Source: JAVJSD01 sp040219575
Lineage (GTDB): Bacteria > Planctomycetota > Planctomycetia > Pirellulales > Pirellulaceae
NCBI GenBank assembly: GCA_040219575.1
Contig: JAVJSD010000138.1
Location: 1-29,636 of the forward strand
Reading direction: 5' to 3'
Length of the DNA: 29,636 bases
Position 1 is the stretch's first letter. Every line of letters begins with the position of its first letter. Below the pieces are notes generated by a model that saw nothing but the letters and a program-made list of their open reading frames with translations, was not told the DNA's origin and ran no database searches. Positions 13,767 to 22,531 of the stretch are shown here, one piece after another. The translations under genes and the position numbers were made by a program.

Positions 13767-15230
13767 ATGTACCGCACCGTGACGTTTGGATTGGCCTGCC
13801 TGACGATTCTCTCCGGACACGCCGCGGCGCAGGACGCGAAGCCGAAACTCACCCCGGCGGAAGAGACCGCCGTCGCCCATGTCGACGAAATCGGCGAACA
13901 ATTGAAGGAGGTCAACCAGGCGATTTGGAACTACGCCGAAGTCGGACTGCAGGAAAGCAAGTCGAGCAAGCTGCTCATGGACAAGCTGACCGACGCCGGA
14001 TTCGAGGTGAAAAGCGGTTTGGCGGGCATGCCGACGGCGTTCGTCGCCACCTACGGCAGCGGCAGTCCCGTGATCGGCATCCTCGCCGAGTACGACGCGC
14101 TGCCCGGCATGTCGCAGAAGGTCGCGCCCATGCGGGATCCGGTGCAGGAAGGCGCGGCGGGGCACGCCTGTGGGCATAGCGGCCTGGGCGCCGGCGCGCT
14201 GGGCGCGGCGCTGGCGGTCAAGCAGGCCATGCAGGAGCACAAACTGCCCGGTACGATTCGGCTGTACGGCACGCCGGCCGAAGAAACGGTCATCGGCAAG
14301 GTGTATATGACGCTGGAGAACGTCTTCGACGATCTCGACGTCTGCCTGCATTGGCATCCCAGTTCGCGGAACGAGGCCTGGGCTTCCAGCTCCAAGGCGC
14401 TCGTCTCGGCCAAGTTCACCTTTCGCGGCACGCCGGCCCACGCCTCGGTGAGTCCCGAGTCGGGCCGCAGCGCCCTCGACGCCGTGGAGTTGATGAACGT
14501 GGGCGCCAACTTCATGCGAGAGCACATCAAGGAAGACGCCCGGCTGCACTACGTGATCGTCGACGGCGGCGGCGCGCCGAACGTGGTTCCTCCCGAGGCC
14601 ACGGTCTGGTACTTCTGCCGCGCCGACAAGCACGCCGACGTGGAGTACAACTTCCGCTGGCTGCAGGACATCGCCAAGGGCGCGGCGATGATGACGCGGA
14701 CCCAACTCAGCATCAAGATCGACACCGATTGCCACGAGATCGTGCCCTGCGACCCGCTGGCGGATTTGATGACGCGGAAACTGGAGGCGATCGGGCCGCC
14801 CCGTTTCACCGAGGAGGAGCAGTTGTTCGCGCGTCGCCTGCAGGCCCCGCTGACCGAACAGTTCGGCTCCACCTTTCCGATGGCCATCGACGACCGCGTG
14901 CATCGCTCGACCGCGGCCTCGGAGCCCAGCAAGGGATCGACCGATGTGGGCGACATCAGTTGGCGCGTTCCCACGGGCGGACTGCGCACGACCTGCATGG
15001 TTTATGGAAGCCCCGGCCACAGTTGGCAGAACGTGGCGGCCATCGGTTCCTCGATCGGCGAAAAGGGAATCCTCTACGCCTCCAAGGTGCTGGCGACCTC
15101 GGCCATCGAGTTGATGCAGAAGCCCGAGGTGATTGCGGCGTCGCAGGCCGACTGGAAAGAGCGGATGAAGGACCGCCAATACTTCAGCTTCATCCCCAAG
15201 GGGCAGAAAGTCCCCACGGCCATTCGCTGA
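13767..15230 (+). CDS. Exported M20-family amidohydrolase (AbgB-like)
   Basis: A 487-residue M20D-type metal-dependent amidohydrolase. Residues 1-21 form a signal peptide ending GHAAAQ, so it acts outside the cytoplasm, unlike most AbgB or IAA-amino-acid hydrolases. The catalytic domain has ILAEYDALPGM, GHACGHSGLGAGALGAALA (metal His), GTPAEETVIGK (general base and metal Glu) and CLHWHP. FRGTPAHASVSPESGRSALD begins the lid/dimerisation domain, and GSPGHSWQN near the end carries the last histidine. It probably cleaves an amide such as p-aminobenzoyl-glutamate or an acyl-amino acid; the natural substrate is not evident. GAGGGAGAG lies upstream of the ATG at 13767. The next gene is convergent. 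Confidence 0.88.
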   Translation: MYRTVTFGLACLTILSGHAAAQDAKPKLTPAEETAVAHVDEIGEQLKEVNQAIWNYAEVGLQESKSSKLLMDKLTDAGFEVKSGLAGMPTAFVATYGSGSPVIGILAEYDALPGMSQKVAPMRDPVQEGAAGHACGHSGLGAGALGAALAVKQAMQEHKLPGTIRLYGTPAEETVIGKVYMTLENVFDDLDVCLHWHPSSRNEAWASSSKALVSAKFTFRGTPAHASVSPESGRSALDAVELMNVGANFMREHIKEDARLHYVIVDGGGAPNVVPPEATVWYFCRADKHADVEYNFRWLQDIAKGAAMMTRTQLSIKIDTDCHEIVPCDPLADLMTRKLEAIGPPRFTEEEQLFARRLQAPLTEQFGSTFPMAIDDRVHRSTAASEPSKGSTDVGDISWRVPTGGLRTTCMVYGSPGHSWQNVAAIGSSIGEKGILYASKVLATSAIELMQKPEVIAASQADWKERMKDRQYFSFIPKGQKVPTAIR

Positions 15231-15305
15231 CGCGGCCGGGGTAAAGTCTGGCGGAGGCCGATGGCGTAAGACGGCGCGAAAGACGCCGGCGGCAATCCGA
15301 CGGCC

Positions 15306-16910
15306 TTATTCACCCTCGAGCAAGGGGGCGTCGGGCCGGATCGTGCGGTACCACTGCTTCCACTTCAGGATCAAGGGTCCGCGATCGCCTGGTTTGATGG
15401 ATTCGGTGAGACCGAATCCCTCCAAACGGCGGCTGATGAACCGCAGCCCGTCGCGGGCGGCCCGGGCCACGCGGGCGTCGGGATCACTGAGGGCGTAGAT
15501 CAGGGCGGGCACGTTGTCGAGGTCGCGGGTTTGCCCCAGCGCCTGGACGGCCACCATCCGCACCTCGTACGATTTGTGCGCGGCCATCCTCCGCAACTGC
15601 GCCATTTGCTCCTGGTAGGCGGCGGGATCGTCGATGACGAACGCGGTGTCGGGCGAGAAGGAGATCAGGTCCTTCAATTCGGCGGTCTCCTGATCCTCCA
15701 GCAGATTCATCAGATCGCTGAGCGACTTGGTGACGTCGGCCGCCACGATCCGACCGCCGTAGAGGGCCATTTTACTGTCGTTGCTGGGCAATCCGACGCC
15801 GCCCCGCAACCGCCCCTCGCTCGCCTCGCCGATCGCCTTCTTCGTGCTGCGGATCAGAAACAGCACGGCGAACGCGGTGCTGAGTTCGAGGCCGACGGTG
15901 GTTGTCGATTCGCGAAAGGAACCGTTCTCCTGCTGCGTCGAAAGCAGGTACTCGACGCCGTCGTTGTACCAGAACGGCGAGTCTTCCTTCCGCCCCTCGG
16001 CGATCTCACGGAAGCTGTGATAACGCTCGAGGGCGTACAGGTAGTAGAACGGCCAGATGTTCTGCTTGATCTTGTAATTGGACTGCATCCATTTGTTGCC
16101 GTCGATCTGCGCCCGCGTGAGGTAGCGCGGAGCGACCGATCGGCTCCGCGAGGCGCGCTCCTCGCGCGCCGCGACGACCGGCACCAGCGCCGGCGGTAAT
16201 TCGGTGCGAATCTGTATCTCGGCCGGCGCCGACGTCATGCCGAGCATGTCGGCGCAGATGTAGATGCTTCCCAGGCCCGCCGCCACCACCGACAGCGTCA
16301 CTTCATCCTGGTTTCTGCGTTCGTAGTTGCCCGGGTCGCGGGCATGATATCCGAACGCTCCGGCCGGTGTTTGCGTGCGAATCAGCCAGTTGCAGGCTTT
16401 CTCGATGCGATCGACCGGAACGTCGAACCCGGCGTGCGACGCCGTCCACATGGCCAGCACGCCGTATTGCGACTGCGAGGTATCTCCCAATTCCTGCCCC
16501 TCATAAGTCCACACGTCGCCCTGCTGCGACTGGCGGCGGAATAGCTCCTGGAGATAGGCGTTGATCGTGCCGTGGTACTTTTGCGGTCCGACGTCGCAGA
16601 GAAAGATGATGATCAGCGCCAACTCGTAGTTGTTGCGATCGCGAACGGCCGCCTCGGTGCAGCGTTTGATCGCCCGGGCGACGCGGGGATGGCTTTCCGG
16701 ATAGCCATTCTTGGTCAGCGTCATGCCGATCAGCGCGTCGCCGCCGACATGGTGATGATTCTTCGACGTTTCCAGGAACTTCAGCCCGTCTTGCACCATC
16801 GCCAGCACTTCGGGACTGCCGATCGTGTAGGCGGGCAGCGAACCGGCGAAAACCAGCGGCAAGAGCAGCGCCAACGAAGCACCGATCGATCTGCAAGCGG
16901 AAGAAGGCAT
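15306..16910 (-). CDS. Exported terpenoid-cyclase/prenyltransferase-like toroid protein with HEAT repeats
   Basis: A 534-residue protein. Residues 1-27 look like a signal peptide (SIGASLALLLPLVFAGSLPAY). The central 400 residues have repeats of the squalene-hopene cyclase/prenyltransferase alpha-alpha toroid: QSQQGDVWTYEGQELGDTSQ, RTQTPAGAFGYHARDPGNYE and LSTQQENGSFRESTTTVGLE. These give the QxxxGxF/W pattern. No DxDD or zinc site of the true enzymes is seen, so it may be a scaffold. The C-terminal 110 residues have HEAT/PBS-like repeats (AAHKSYEVRMVAVQALGQTR, LSDPDARVARAARDGLRF). The ATG at 16910 fits the signal peptide; an open frame goes on upstream but looks non-coding. No clear Shine-Dalgarno site is visible. 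Confidence 0.75.
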   Translation of the reverse strand: MPSSACRSIGASLALLLPLVFAGSLPAYTIGSPEVLAMVQDGLKFLETSKNHHHVGGDALIGMTLTKNGYPESHPRVARAIKRCTEAAVRDRNNYELALIIIFLCDVGPQKYHGTINAYLQELFRRQSQQGDVWTYEGQELGDTSQSQYGVLAMWTASHAGFDVPVDRIEKACNWLIRTQTPAGAFGYHARDPGNYERRNQDEVTLSVVAAGLGSIYICADMLGMTSAPAEIQIRTELPPALVPVVAAREERASRSRSVAPRYLTRAQIDGNKWMQSNYKIKQNIWPFYYLYALERYHSFREIAEGRKEDSPFWYNDGVEYLLSTQQENGSFRESTTTVGLELSTAFAVLFLIRSTKKAIGEASEGRLRGGVGLPSNDSKMALYGGRIVAADVTKSLSDLMNLLEDQETAELKDLISFSPDTAFVIDDPAAYQEQMAQLRRMAAHKSYEVRMVAVQALGQTRDLDNVPALIYALSDPDARVARAARDGLRFISRRLEGFGLTESIKPGDRGPLILKWKQWYRTIRPDAPLLEGE

Positions 16911-16992
16911 GAAAGGCACCGGATGATAATCGATGAAGGATCTGGCGAATTCGCCCCAGAAACGAGGAATCCCGTCGCCACGGCGTTCTCGA

Positions 16993-17000
16993 ATTATAAC
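16993..17000 (-). promoter_or_regulatory. Candidate -10 element GTTATAAT for the toroid/HEAT gene
   Basis: On the minus strand this reads GTTATAAT, 83 bases before the start at 16910. No -35 hexamer is evident. It is the same octamer type as those before the sulfatase and radical SAM fusion genes. Confidence 0.35.
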
Positions 17001-17169
17001 ACAACGCGCCCAGTCCTCCGCCAGCAGAACGCGGGCTCGCCGGGTCGGCGGACGTTGCGCAGTCGCCTCCGTCCATCCGGCCCGGATGTTTTCATCCCCA
17101 GATTGGGCGGTTAGGCTTGAGCGACGCCACGGGCCAGACGAAACAACCGCGATCGACGAGGATGAACGC

Positions 17170-18507
17170 ATGCTGTTGCAGCCAACGACCCGGTCTCGCC
17201 GGAACGAACGTGCCTCCGCCAGTTCGGCATCCGTCAGTAGTCCGGCCAGTTGGCGCTGCGCGGCCTGCATCGCCGGATTGCTGTCGGTGTGCTGGCTCCC
17301 GGTGGGGGTGAACGCCGCCGAGGAAACCGCTCCCGCATCCTCCAGCCAACTCTCCGTCGCCGACTTTCTTCCCGGCGGATACGTCACCGACGGCTCGGTC
17401 AGTTACCAGACGCACCTCCAGCGGGCGATCGACACGGCCGGCCGGCGCCGCGCCACGCTGGTCTTTCCGCCGATGACGTACTTGCTTGGTGAAGAAGGTC
17501 TGCGGCTCTGTTCGGGCGTGACGTACTCGATGTACGGCGCGGTGTTCGATCTGGGAAAGAGCTGCTCAAGCGACGGCCAGGCGTTTGTGGGCGAAGACCT
17601 GCGCGACGTGCGGCTCTTGGGCGGCGAAATCGTCGGCCATCACGACGTGTGGGCCGAGGGGGTGAACCTCCGCGGCGTCTATCTCAAGGGCGCGACGTCG
17701 AACGTGCGCATCCGCGACCTGCATACCCGTGGCCTGTCGAGCAACGGCGTGGGCGTGTTCGGCGACGAGGATCGGCCGGCCCGCGACGTGTGGGTGACCG
17801 ACTGCGTGCTCGAAGACGGCTGCAACTTCTACGGCGACTACCTCACCGACCGCGGCGGCCCCGAGAAGGGGAGCGTCCGCGAGGACCAGGGGCTGATCGC
17901 CTGCTACCACGTGCGGGATTTCGTCGTCCGCGGCTGCCGCTTCGAGAAATCGCGGTCCGACGGTACGCACTTCTACAAGTGCCGGCGGGGGCAGATCGTG
18001 CACAACAGGATCTACGCCGCGCAGATGGGCGGGTTCTTCCTCGAAACCTGCCACGACGTGCTCGCCTCGGACAACGTCATTCGCGACAACGGCTCGCGCG
18101 GGGCGACCATCGAACGCGGTTCGCGAAACTGCATCTTCCGCGGCAACGTCGTCGCCGGCAGCGGCCGCGAGGGGCTGTGGGCGCCAAACTGCGTGGGACT
18201 GGTCGTGACGGGCAATGTCTTCGATCGCAACGGCCGCAAGCCGAACGGCGACAAGCCGCACCTAGTGTGGAACGCCAACATCACGATCAACGCCGCCCGG
18301 GTCGATCCCAGCAAGTCGCCCACCGAGGACTACCTTGTCAGCGACAACCTCCTCTACACGACTTCCAGCCAGATCGCCGCCATGCGGATCGACGCCGACG
18401 TCTCGCAGGGCGTCGTCGTCACCGGCAACCTGCTCCGCGGCGAGAACCGCGAGATCCTGGTGGAGGGAGGCGACAAGGAACGCGTGACGCTGGAGGGGAA
18501 CCGTTAG
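17170..18507 (+). CDS. Exported right-handed parallel beta-helix protein
   Basis: A 445-residue protein. An arginine-rich N-terminus leads into CAACIAGLLSVCWLPVGVNA, a signal peptide with a long n-region. From about residue 75 the sequence is a repeated short-strand pattern with N/G turns, for example NVRIRDLHTRGLSSNGVGVF, VRGCRFEKSRSDGTHF, HNRIYAAQMGGFFLET and SDNVIRDNGSRGATIE. That is typical of pectate-lyase-like beta-helix repeats (PF13229/PF12708). Such proteins bind or cut polysaccharides; no specific catalytic set is evident. The GAGG at 17158-17161, 8 bases upstream, supports the ATG at 17170. It is divergent from the toroid/HEAT gene. The long gap after its stop is full of repeats. 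Confidence 0.82.
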   Translation: MLLQPTTRSRRNERASASSASVSSPASWRCAACIAGLLSVCWLPVGVNAAEETAPASSSQLSVADFLPGGYVTDGSVSYQTHLQRAIDTAGRRRATLVFPPMTYLLGEEGLRLCSGVTYSMYGAVFDLGKSCSSDGQAFVGEDLRDVRLLGGEIVGHHDVWAEGVNLRGVYLKGATSNVRIRDLHTRGLSSNGVGVFGDEDRPARDVWVTDCVLEDGCNFYGDYLTDRGGPEKGSVREDQGLIACYHVRDFVVRGCRFEKSRSDGTHFYKCRRGQIVHNRIYAAQMGGFFLETCHDVLASDNVIRDNGSRGATIERGSRNCIFRGNVVAGSGREGLWAPNCVGLVVTGNVFDRNGRKPNGDKPHLVWNANITINAARVDPSKSPTEDYLVSDNLLYTTSSQIAAMRIDADVSQGVVVTGNLLRGENREILVEGGDKERVTLEGNR

Positions 18508-18570
18508 GGCTTCCGGCGGACGACGCGAAGAGATTGTAAGGCAGGCCTTCAAGCAAGCTTCGATGTGTTT

Positions 18571-18671
18571 GCGCCACTGCGTTTGAACCTTTACGGGCGA
18601 CCGACGACGCTCCGCCTCCAGCAAGTCTGGCGCCAGCAAGTAGCATGGCCGCCCCCGGCCGTGAATCGGCG
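18571..18671. repeat. 101-bp direct repeat, copy 1
   Basis: It matches 19047-19147 at 95 of 101 bases. It includes TTTACGGGCGACCGACGACG and ends in one GGCCGCC-type palindrome. Confidence 0.8.
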
Positions 18672-18683
18672 CTCGGCAGCAAG

Positions 18684-18808
18684 TAGCATGGCCGCCCTCG
18701 GCCGTGGATTGGCGGTCGATCAAACGCAGCGTTGGCGCTCACGCGGGTGTTGGGGGCGTAAGAGCCGCGTGGTGCAGCGCTCCTTCACGGCCGAGGGCGG
18801 CCAAGCTA
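18684..18808. repeat. Inverted pair of GGCCGCCCTCGGCC palindromes
   Basis: TAGCATGGCCGCCCTCGGCC starts at 18684 and its inverted form ends at 18808 (arms 18684-18706 and 18786-18808, one mismatch). Together they make a REPIN-like pair with a spacer of 79 bp. Confidence 0.7.
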
Positions 18809-18871
18809 CGGAAAGCTCGATGCGGGCGTCCACCGGGTGGGGCGGCGTTTGAACCAGACGGAAGCAGTTTT

Positions 18872-19059
18872 GACGCAGAGGCGCAAAGACGCAGAGACGC
18901 GGGAGAGTCGAAATCAGCCGCCGCGCCCCTAACCTACCCGATCTACCCGACATCATTCGGTTGAAGATTGCACCCCTCTTCAAAATCGGCTGGGGCCGCT
19001 GATGCCTTCCCCTCTTCGAAACGGCCTCCCGCGCCTTTGCGTCTTTGCGCCTCTGCGTT
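18872..19059. repeat. Inverted pair of the CGCAGAGGCGCAAAG-type dispersed repeat
   Basis: 18872-18904 and 19027-19059 are complementary at 30 of 33 positions, with 122 bp between. The unit has the purine-rich CGCAGAGRCGCAAAGRCGC phrasing seen between genes in many bacteria. Confidence 0.7.
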
Positions 19060-19147
19060 TGAATCTTTACGGGCGACCGACGACGCTCCGCCTCCAGCAA
19101 GTCTGGCGGCAACAAGTAGCATGGCCGCCCTCGGCCGTGGATCGGCG
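19047..19147. repeat. 101-bp direct repeat, copy 2
   Basis: Second copy of 18571-18671, with six mismatches. Its left edge overlaps the second arm of the CGCAGAGGCGCAAAG-type repeat. Confidence 0.8.
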
Positions 19148-19241
19148 GCCCATCAACCGAAGCGTCGCGCTTGCTTCGATCCGCAGGCAGGGACGATGAA
19201 CCACAAAGTTGGTACAAACTCGACATCTCGTCGGTTGAGCG

Positions 19242-20267
19242 TCACACGCTCCAGGCGGCCTTGTAGCGGAGGCCGAGGTTCAAGAGACGCTGCAGCAGGT
19301 CCTCGTAGGTGATGCCGATCGTCTCGGCCGATTCGGCGAAGTCCTCGCCGTAGGCCAGGTTGGGGTTCGGGTTCGCCTCGAGCACGTACACCCGGCCGTC
19401 GGGCCGCATCCGCAGGTCGATCCGCGCGTAGCCGGTCAGGTTGAGGGCCCGGTAGACGCGCTTGCAGACTTTGAGAATCGTCGCCTCGGCGCCGTCGGGC
19501 AGATTCTTGGCGGCGTTGGTCTTCAGGCCCAGCTTCTTTTGATGCCGCGAGTCCCATTTGACGCGGGCCGTGGCGATCAGGGGCGTGCCCTCGTCGGCCT
19601 TGGTGAACCGCAACTCCCAGATGGGAAACGTCTGCAGGCGCTGGTTGCCGATGACGCCCACGTAGAGCTCCCGGCCTTCGATGTACTCCTCGACCAGGGC
19701 GTCGGTGGCGACCTCGTCGTGGATGATCTTCACGCGCCGCGCCAACTGCTCGTCGTCGCGGACGATCGAATCCGGCGTGATGCCCAGCGAGGCCTCTTCG
19801 CTGACCGACTTGACCAGCAGCGGGTAGGGAGCGCGCTTGGGCGGCTGAATCTTTCGCCCCAAGGGAAAGACCAAAAACCGCGGCGTGGGGATGCGGTGAT
19901 AGGTGAGGATTTTCTTGCTGAGCGCCTTGTCGTGCGACAGCAGCAGTCCGCGGGCGTTGCAGCCGGTGTAGGGCTGCCGCATCAGTTCCAGGTAGGCGAC
20001 GACGTTGGCGTCGTACACGCCCACGCCGTGGAACTCCTCCAGCAGGTTGAACGTGACGTGCGGCTTAAAGTCCTCGATGCCGCGGCGGATCAGGCCCAGG
20101 TCGTCGCTGACGCCCAGCACCTGCACGTGATGCCCCATCTCGCGCAAGGTGGCCGTGACGTCGAATTCAACCTTCCACTCCAGGATTTCTTCGTCGCTGT
20201 AGCCTTCCAGCGAGTCGGGCGGCACGAGCGATTCGTGCATCAGTACCAGCACGCGGAGCCGTTTCAT
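19242..20267 (-). CDS. ATP-grasp ligase related to D-Ala-D-Ala ligase
   Basis: A 341-residue cytoplasmic ATP-grasp enzyme of the Ddl type. Early motifs are TFNLLEEFHG (72-81) and PYTGCNARGLLLSHDKALSK (99-118). The ATP-grasp core follows with PLLVKSVSEEASLGI (149-163), VEEYIEGRELYVGVIGN (192-208) and ARIDLRMRPDGRVYVLEANP (281-300), whose Asp284, Glu297 and Asn299 are the magnesium ligands. It therefore should activate a carboxylate as acyl phosphate and join it to an amine. The S-EEASLGI loop differs from the EGSSVGI of true Ddl, so D-Ala-D-Ala synthesis is unlikely to be its role; an amino-acid or peptide ligase is likelier. Its ATG overlaps the stop of the upstream metallopeptidase gene by 4 bases (ATGA), which implies translational coupling. 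Confidence 0.85.
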   Translation of the reverse strand: MKRLRVLVLMHESLVPPDSLEGYSDEEILEWKVEFDVTATLREMGHHVQVLGVSDDLGLIRRGIEDFKPHVTFNLLEEFHGVGVYDANVVAYLELMRQPYTGCNARGLLLSHDKALSKKILTYHRIPTPRFLVFPLGRKIQPPKRAPYPLLVKSVSEEASLGITPDSIVRDDEQLARRVKIIHDEVATDALVEEYIEGRELYVGVIGNQRLQTFPIWELRFTKADEGTPLIATARVKWDSRHQKKLGLKTNAAKNLPDGAEATILKVCKRVYRALNLTGYARIDLRMRPDGRVYVLEANPNPNLAYGEDFAESAETIGITYEDLLQRLLNLGLRYKAAWSV

Positions 20268-21316
20268 AGGGCGATCCTGTGATGGCCGCCGTGGATGTAA
20301 TTCATCGTCAGCACGGTCAACAACACCAGCGAGTCTTTTTTCGCCTGTCTGACCGGCCGATGCAAGCGGAGATTCAACTCCCGGCAGCGGTCGATCAGTT
20401 CGCCCAGCACCTGATCGATCGTGTAGCGGTATTCGCCGGTCCACTCGGCCACGATCCTTCGCAACTCGCCGCGGATGCGGCGCAGGAAGGCGGCCGCCGA
20501 CGGGCAGCCCGCGTGCTCGGGGGCGTCGGAGAACAAACGCCGCAGGTCGCGGTCGAAAATGTTCGGCGTGTCGATGCCGTAGCGGTCGCGGCGCTCCTGG
20601 TAGTGCTCGCGGAGCGTCTTCTTCAGGGAGCGGACGGCGTCGATGTGCCGTCGCGAGGTGACGGTCGGCTTCTCCTCGGCGATCTGCTCCATCAGTTCAT
20701 CGACGTACTCGCACTTCTTCAAGGCCGGCCAGCCTTCATACTGCGTCCGCCAGCGGCTGCGCGGCTTGAGCCACACGGCGAACGTTTCGGCGAAGTCCTC
20801 GGCCGGGTGGCTTTGCGCGTACCACGGCTCCAGGTGCAGGACGTAGCTCTTGCTGTACGGTTTGGGTTTGTAGAACTCGGGGTAGGGCTGGGTGTAGTTG
20901 CCGAACATCTCCCGCCACCGCCGGCGGCGATGCAGGCGATAGGCGGTGTCGATGCAGTGGCCCGCCTCGTGACGCAGGATCCGCAGGCACCATTCCTCGG
21001 TGCCGCCTTCCACCTCCAGCAATTGCTTGCGTTCGAGCCGGGCCAGCCGCGGATGGGCCAGGTAGAAGGGAATCGCGATCCCCGGCACGCCGTCGGGCGA
21101 GAACCACTCGTCCGAGAGCCAGCAATGCGGTCGGAAATCGAGGCCGCGTTGTTCGAGTTCGTCGTATAACTTTTCGATGCGGCCCTCGAGCGGCGTGCCC
21201 TCGATCGTCAGATCCAGGTCGCAGATCCGCTCGTCGAGCAGCTGCTCGTCCGGCAGATCGACCCACTCGGGCTCACGTCGGCGGCGACGTCGGCTTTTCC
21301 TCGTTGTTTGAACCAC
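20264..21316 (-). CDS. HEAGH zinc metallopeptidase-like protein coupled to the ATP-grasp gene
   Basis: A 350-residue protein with LRHEAGHCIDTAYRL; HEAGH at 116-120 is a zincin HExxH motif, giving two zinc histidines and the catalytic Glu. HPAEDFAETFAVWLKP (170-185) probably gives the third ligand and a conserved acidic cluster. GVPGIAIPFYLAHPRL precedes the active site. It resembles the putative zinc-binding metallopeptidase group (Peptidase_Mx-like), but I assign that family tentatively. No signal peptide is present: the start is basic (TTRKSRRRRRREPEW), so it probably stays in the cytoplasm. The GTG at 21316 is the only good start, with a weak ribosome binding site. The ATP-grasp gene overlaps its end by 4 bp, so the two likely share one pathway, such as making and trimming an amide bond. 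Confidence 0.75.
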   Translation of the reverse strand: MVQTTRKSRRRRRREPEWVDLPDEQLLDERICDLDLTIEGTPLEGRIEKLYDELEQRGLDFRPHCWLSDEWFSPDGVPGIAIPFYLAHPRLARLERKQLLEVEGGTEEWCLRILRHEAGHCIDTAYRLHRRRRWREMFGNYTQPYPEFYKPKPYSKSYVLHLEPWYAQSHPAEDFAETFAVWLKPRSRWRTQYEGWPALKKCEYVDELMEQIAEEKPTVTSRRHIDAVRSLKKTLREHYQERRDRYGIDTPNIFDRDLRRLFSDAPEHAGCPSAAAFLRRIRGELRRIVAEWTGEYRYTIDQVLGELIDRCRELNLRLHRPVRQAKKDSLVLLTVLTMNYIHGGHHRIAL

Positions 21317-21529
21317 GGGATTCCGGGTGTGCTTGGTCGTAGATTCGGTCAGCGCTGCGGGGCCTTGCCGCGATCCTCACTGCGTAAACGACGGGGCCCA
21401 AAAACTATCGTCGGCGTCTCGCTACGCGGTCCCAAAACTAAATTCTATGTCACGCTGGCGAACACCCGCCGCGGAACGTCGCCGCGCGGCACACGGCGGG
21501 CGACGTGCAGGCCCCAAAAACGCCGGAAA

Positions 21530-22432
21530 TCAGGGGGTGTCGTCGACGCCGACGACTCGCTCGCCGTGCCTCCGCAGCCGCCGTGCGAGTCGCGGAGGAA
21601 TTCGCAGCGACATCCGATTGCGCCGATACGGCGAGGCGAGAAGCATGTCGAAGCCAGCCAAACTAATGGAGTTTTCGGTCAAGTCAAGCCAATCGAGGCC
21701 TGACAGACAGCGACAGGTGGCCAGCGTCCGCGCGCCGGCGTCGCCCACGCCGCAACCGCTCCAGTCGAGTCCCCGCAGGCGGCGCATCAGCGGAGCGGCG
21801 GCCAGCAGGCGGACGCCGTCGTCGCCCAGGCCGCGGTTGCGCCCCAGCAGCAACTGCCGCAGCGCCGGCAAACACGAAGAATGCGCCAAATCGCGCAGCG
21901 TGGCCGCGCCGATGCCGTTGTTGCGCAGGTCGAGCGTCTCCAGGGCCGCCAGATGCGGCGACCGGCCGAGCGCTTCGGCGCCGTGGGCCAGCCAACTCCG
22001 CTCGAAGCCCAGATGCCGAATACCCGCCAGCGCCGGCAGCGCCGCCAGACGTTCCACCGCGTCGATCGGTCCGGTGAGCACGACTTCACGCAGGGGAAAC
22101 GCCCGCGTCAATTGCTCGGCGTGCTGCAGGAAACTGTCGCCGCTCAACTTGATGCGCTCGACGAATCCGCGCCGAAACGTCCAACTCTCCAGGTGTCTGC
22201 GCAAGGGCCCCAGCCATTGGGCGGCGTGCCGAGAAATCAGTTCCGACTCCCGGGCCCGCAAGCCGGCCATTCGCTCGGCGTTTTGGCCGTTGGCGGCCAG
22301 CGCGAACTGCACGCGAATCAACTCGCCGCGGGGATTGTCGCGCTCGTCCAGCCAGTCGGCGTAGATCAGGCGCGGCCCCTGATCGTCGGGGAAGTCAACA
22401 ATCTCCCGCAGCAAACTGGATTCGTGGTTCAC
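21530..22432 (-). CDS. TIGR02996 repeat-companion domain protein with leucine-rich repeats
   Basis: A 300-residue protein. Residues 1-45 match the TIGR02996 domain of planctomycetes: LLREIVDFPDDQGPRLIYAD then WLDERDNPRGELIRVQFAL. The remainder is leucine-rich repeats of the ribonuclease-inhibitor type, with LETLDLRNNGIGAATLRDLA, LLLGRNRGLGDDGVRLLAA, LDWSGCGVGDAGARTLA and LDWLDLTENSISLAGFDML. Such proteins are soluble and expected to bind other proteins; nothing more specific is known. GTG at 22432 (VNHESSLL) is chosen because the domain begins there; an ATG at 22483 in the same frame adds 17 residues with no better ribosome site. It lies 213 bp before the metallopeptidase gene on the same strand. 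Confidence 0.82.
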   Translation of the reverse strand: MNHESSLLREIVDFPDDQGPRLIYADWLDERDNPRGELIRVQFALAANGQNAERMAGLRARESELISRHAAQWLGPLRRHLESWTFRRGFVERIKLSGDSFLQHAEQLTRAFPLREVVLTGPIDAVERLAALPALAGIRHLGFERSWLAHGAEALGRSPHLAALETLDLRNNGIGAATLRDLAHSSCLPALRQLLLGRNRGLGDDGVRLLAAAPLMRRLRGLDWSGCGVGDAGARTLATCRCLSGLDWLDLTENSISLAGFDMLLASPYRRNRMSLRIPPRLARRLRRHGERVVGVDDTP

Positions 22433-22531
22433 GCGCGGCCGGTAGTGCAAAAACCGATAAAGAAACAGCGAACAACGCAGCAACCCGAGCGAAATCCGGC
22501 AGCGGAGATTCTACGTTGCCTCGACGACGCC

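Larger units (their letters stand above)
18508..19241. repeat. Intergenic repeat island of 734 bp
   Basis: No credible gene lies here. It holds two 101-bp direct copies (18571-18671, 19047-19147), four copies of a GGCCGCC/CGGCC palindrome (18641-18663, 18684-18706, 18786-18808 inverted, 19117-19139), and an inverted pair of the CGCAGAGGCGCAAAGACGCAG type repeat (18872-18904, 19027-19059). Related repeats are common between genes in planctomycetes and other phyla. Confidence 0.8.

Noticed and set aside
13713..15179. 488-codon minus-strand frame opposite the M20 gene
   Set aside because: It shadows an amidohydrolase with complete catalytic motifs, and has a low-complexity translation.
16911..17387. 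Upstream extension of the toroid/HEAT gene
   Set aside because: It would bury the signal peptide and overlap the start of the beta-helix gene. The extension has no domain.
18720..19226. 168-codon minus-strand frame in the repeat island
   Set aside because: It reads through three repeat families, and its repeated protein phrases are translated repeats.
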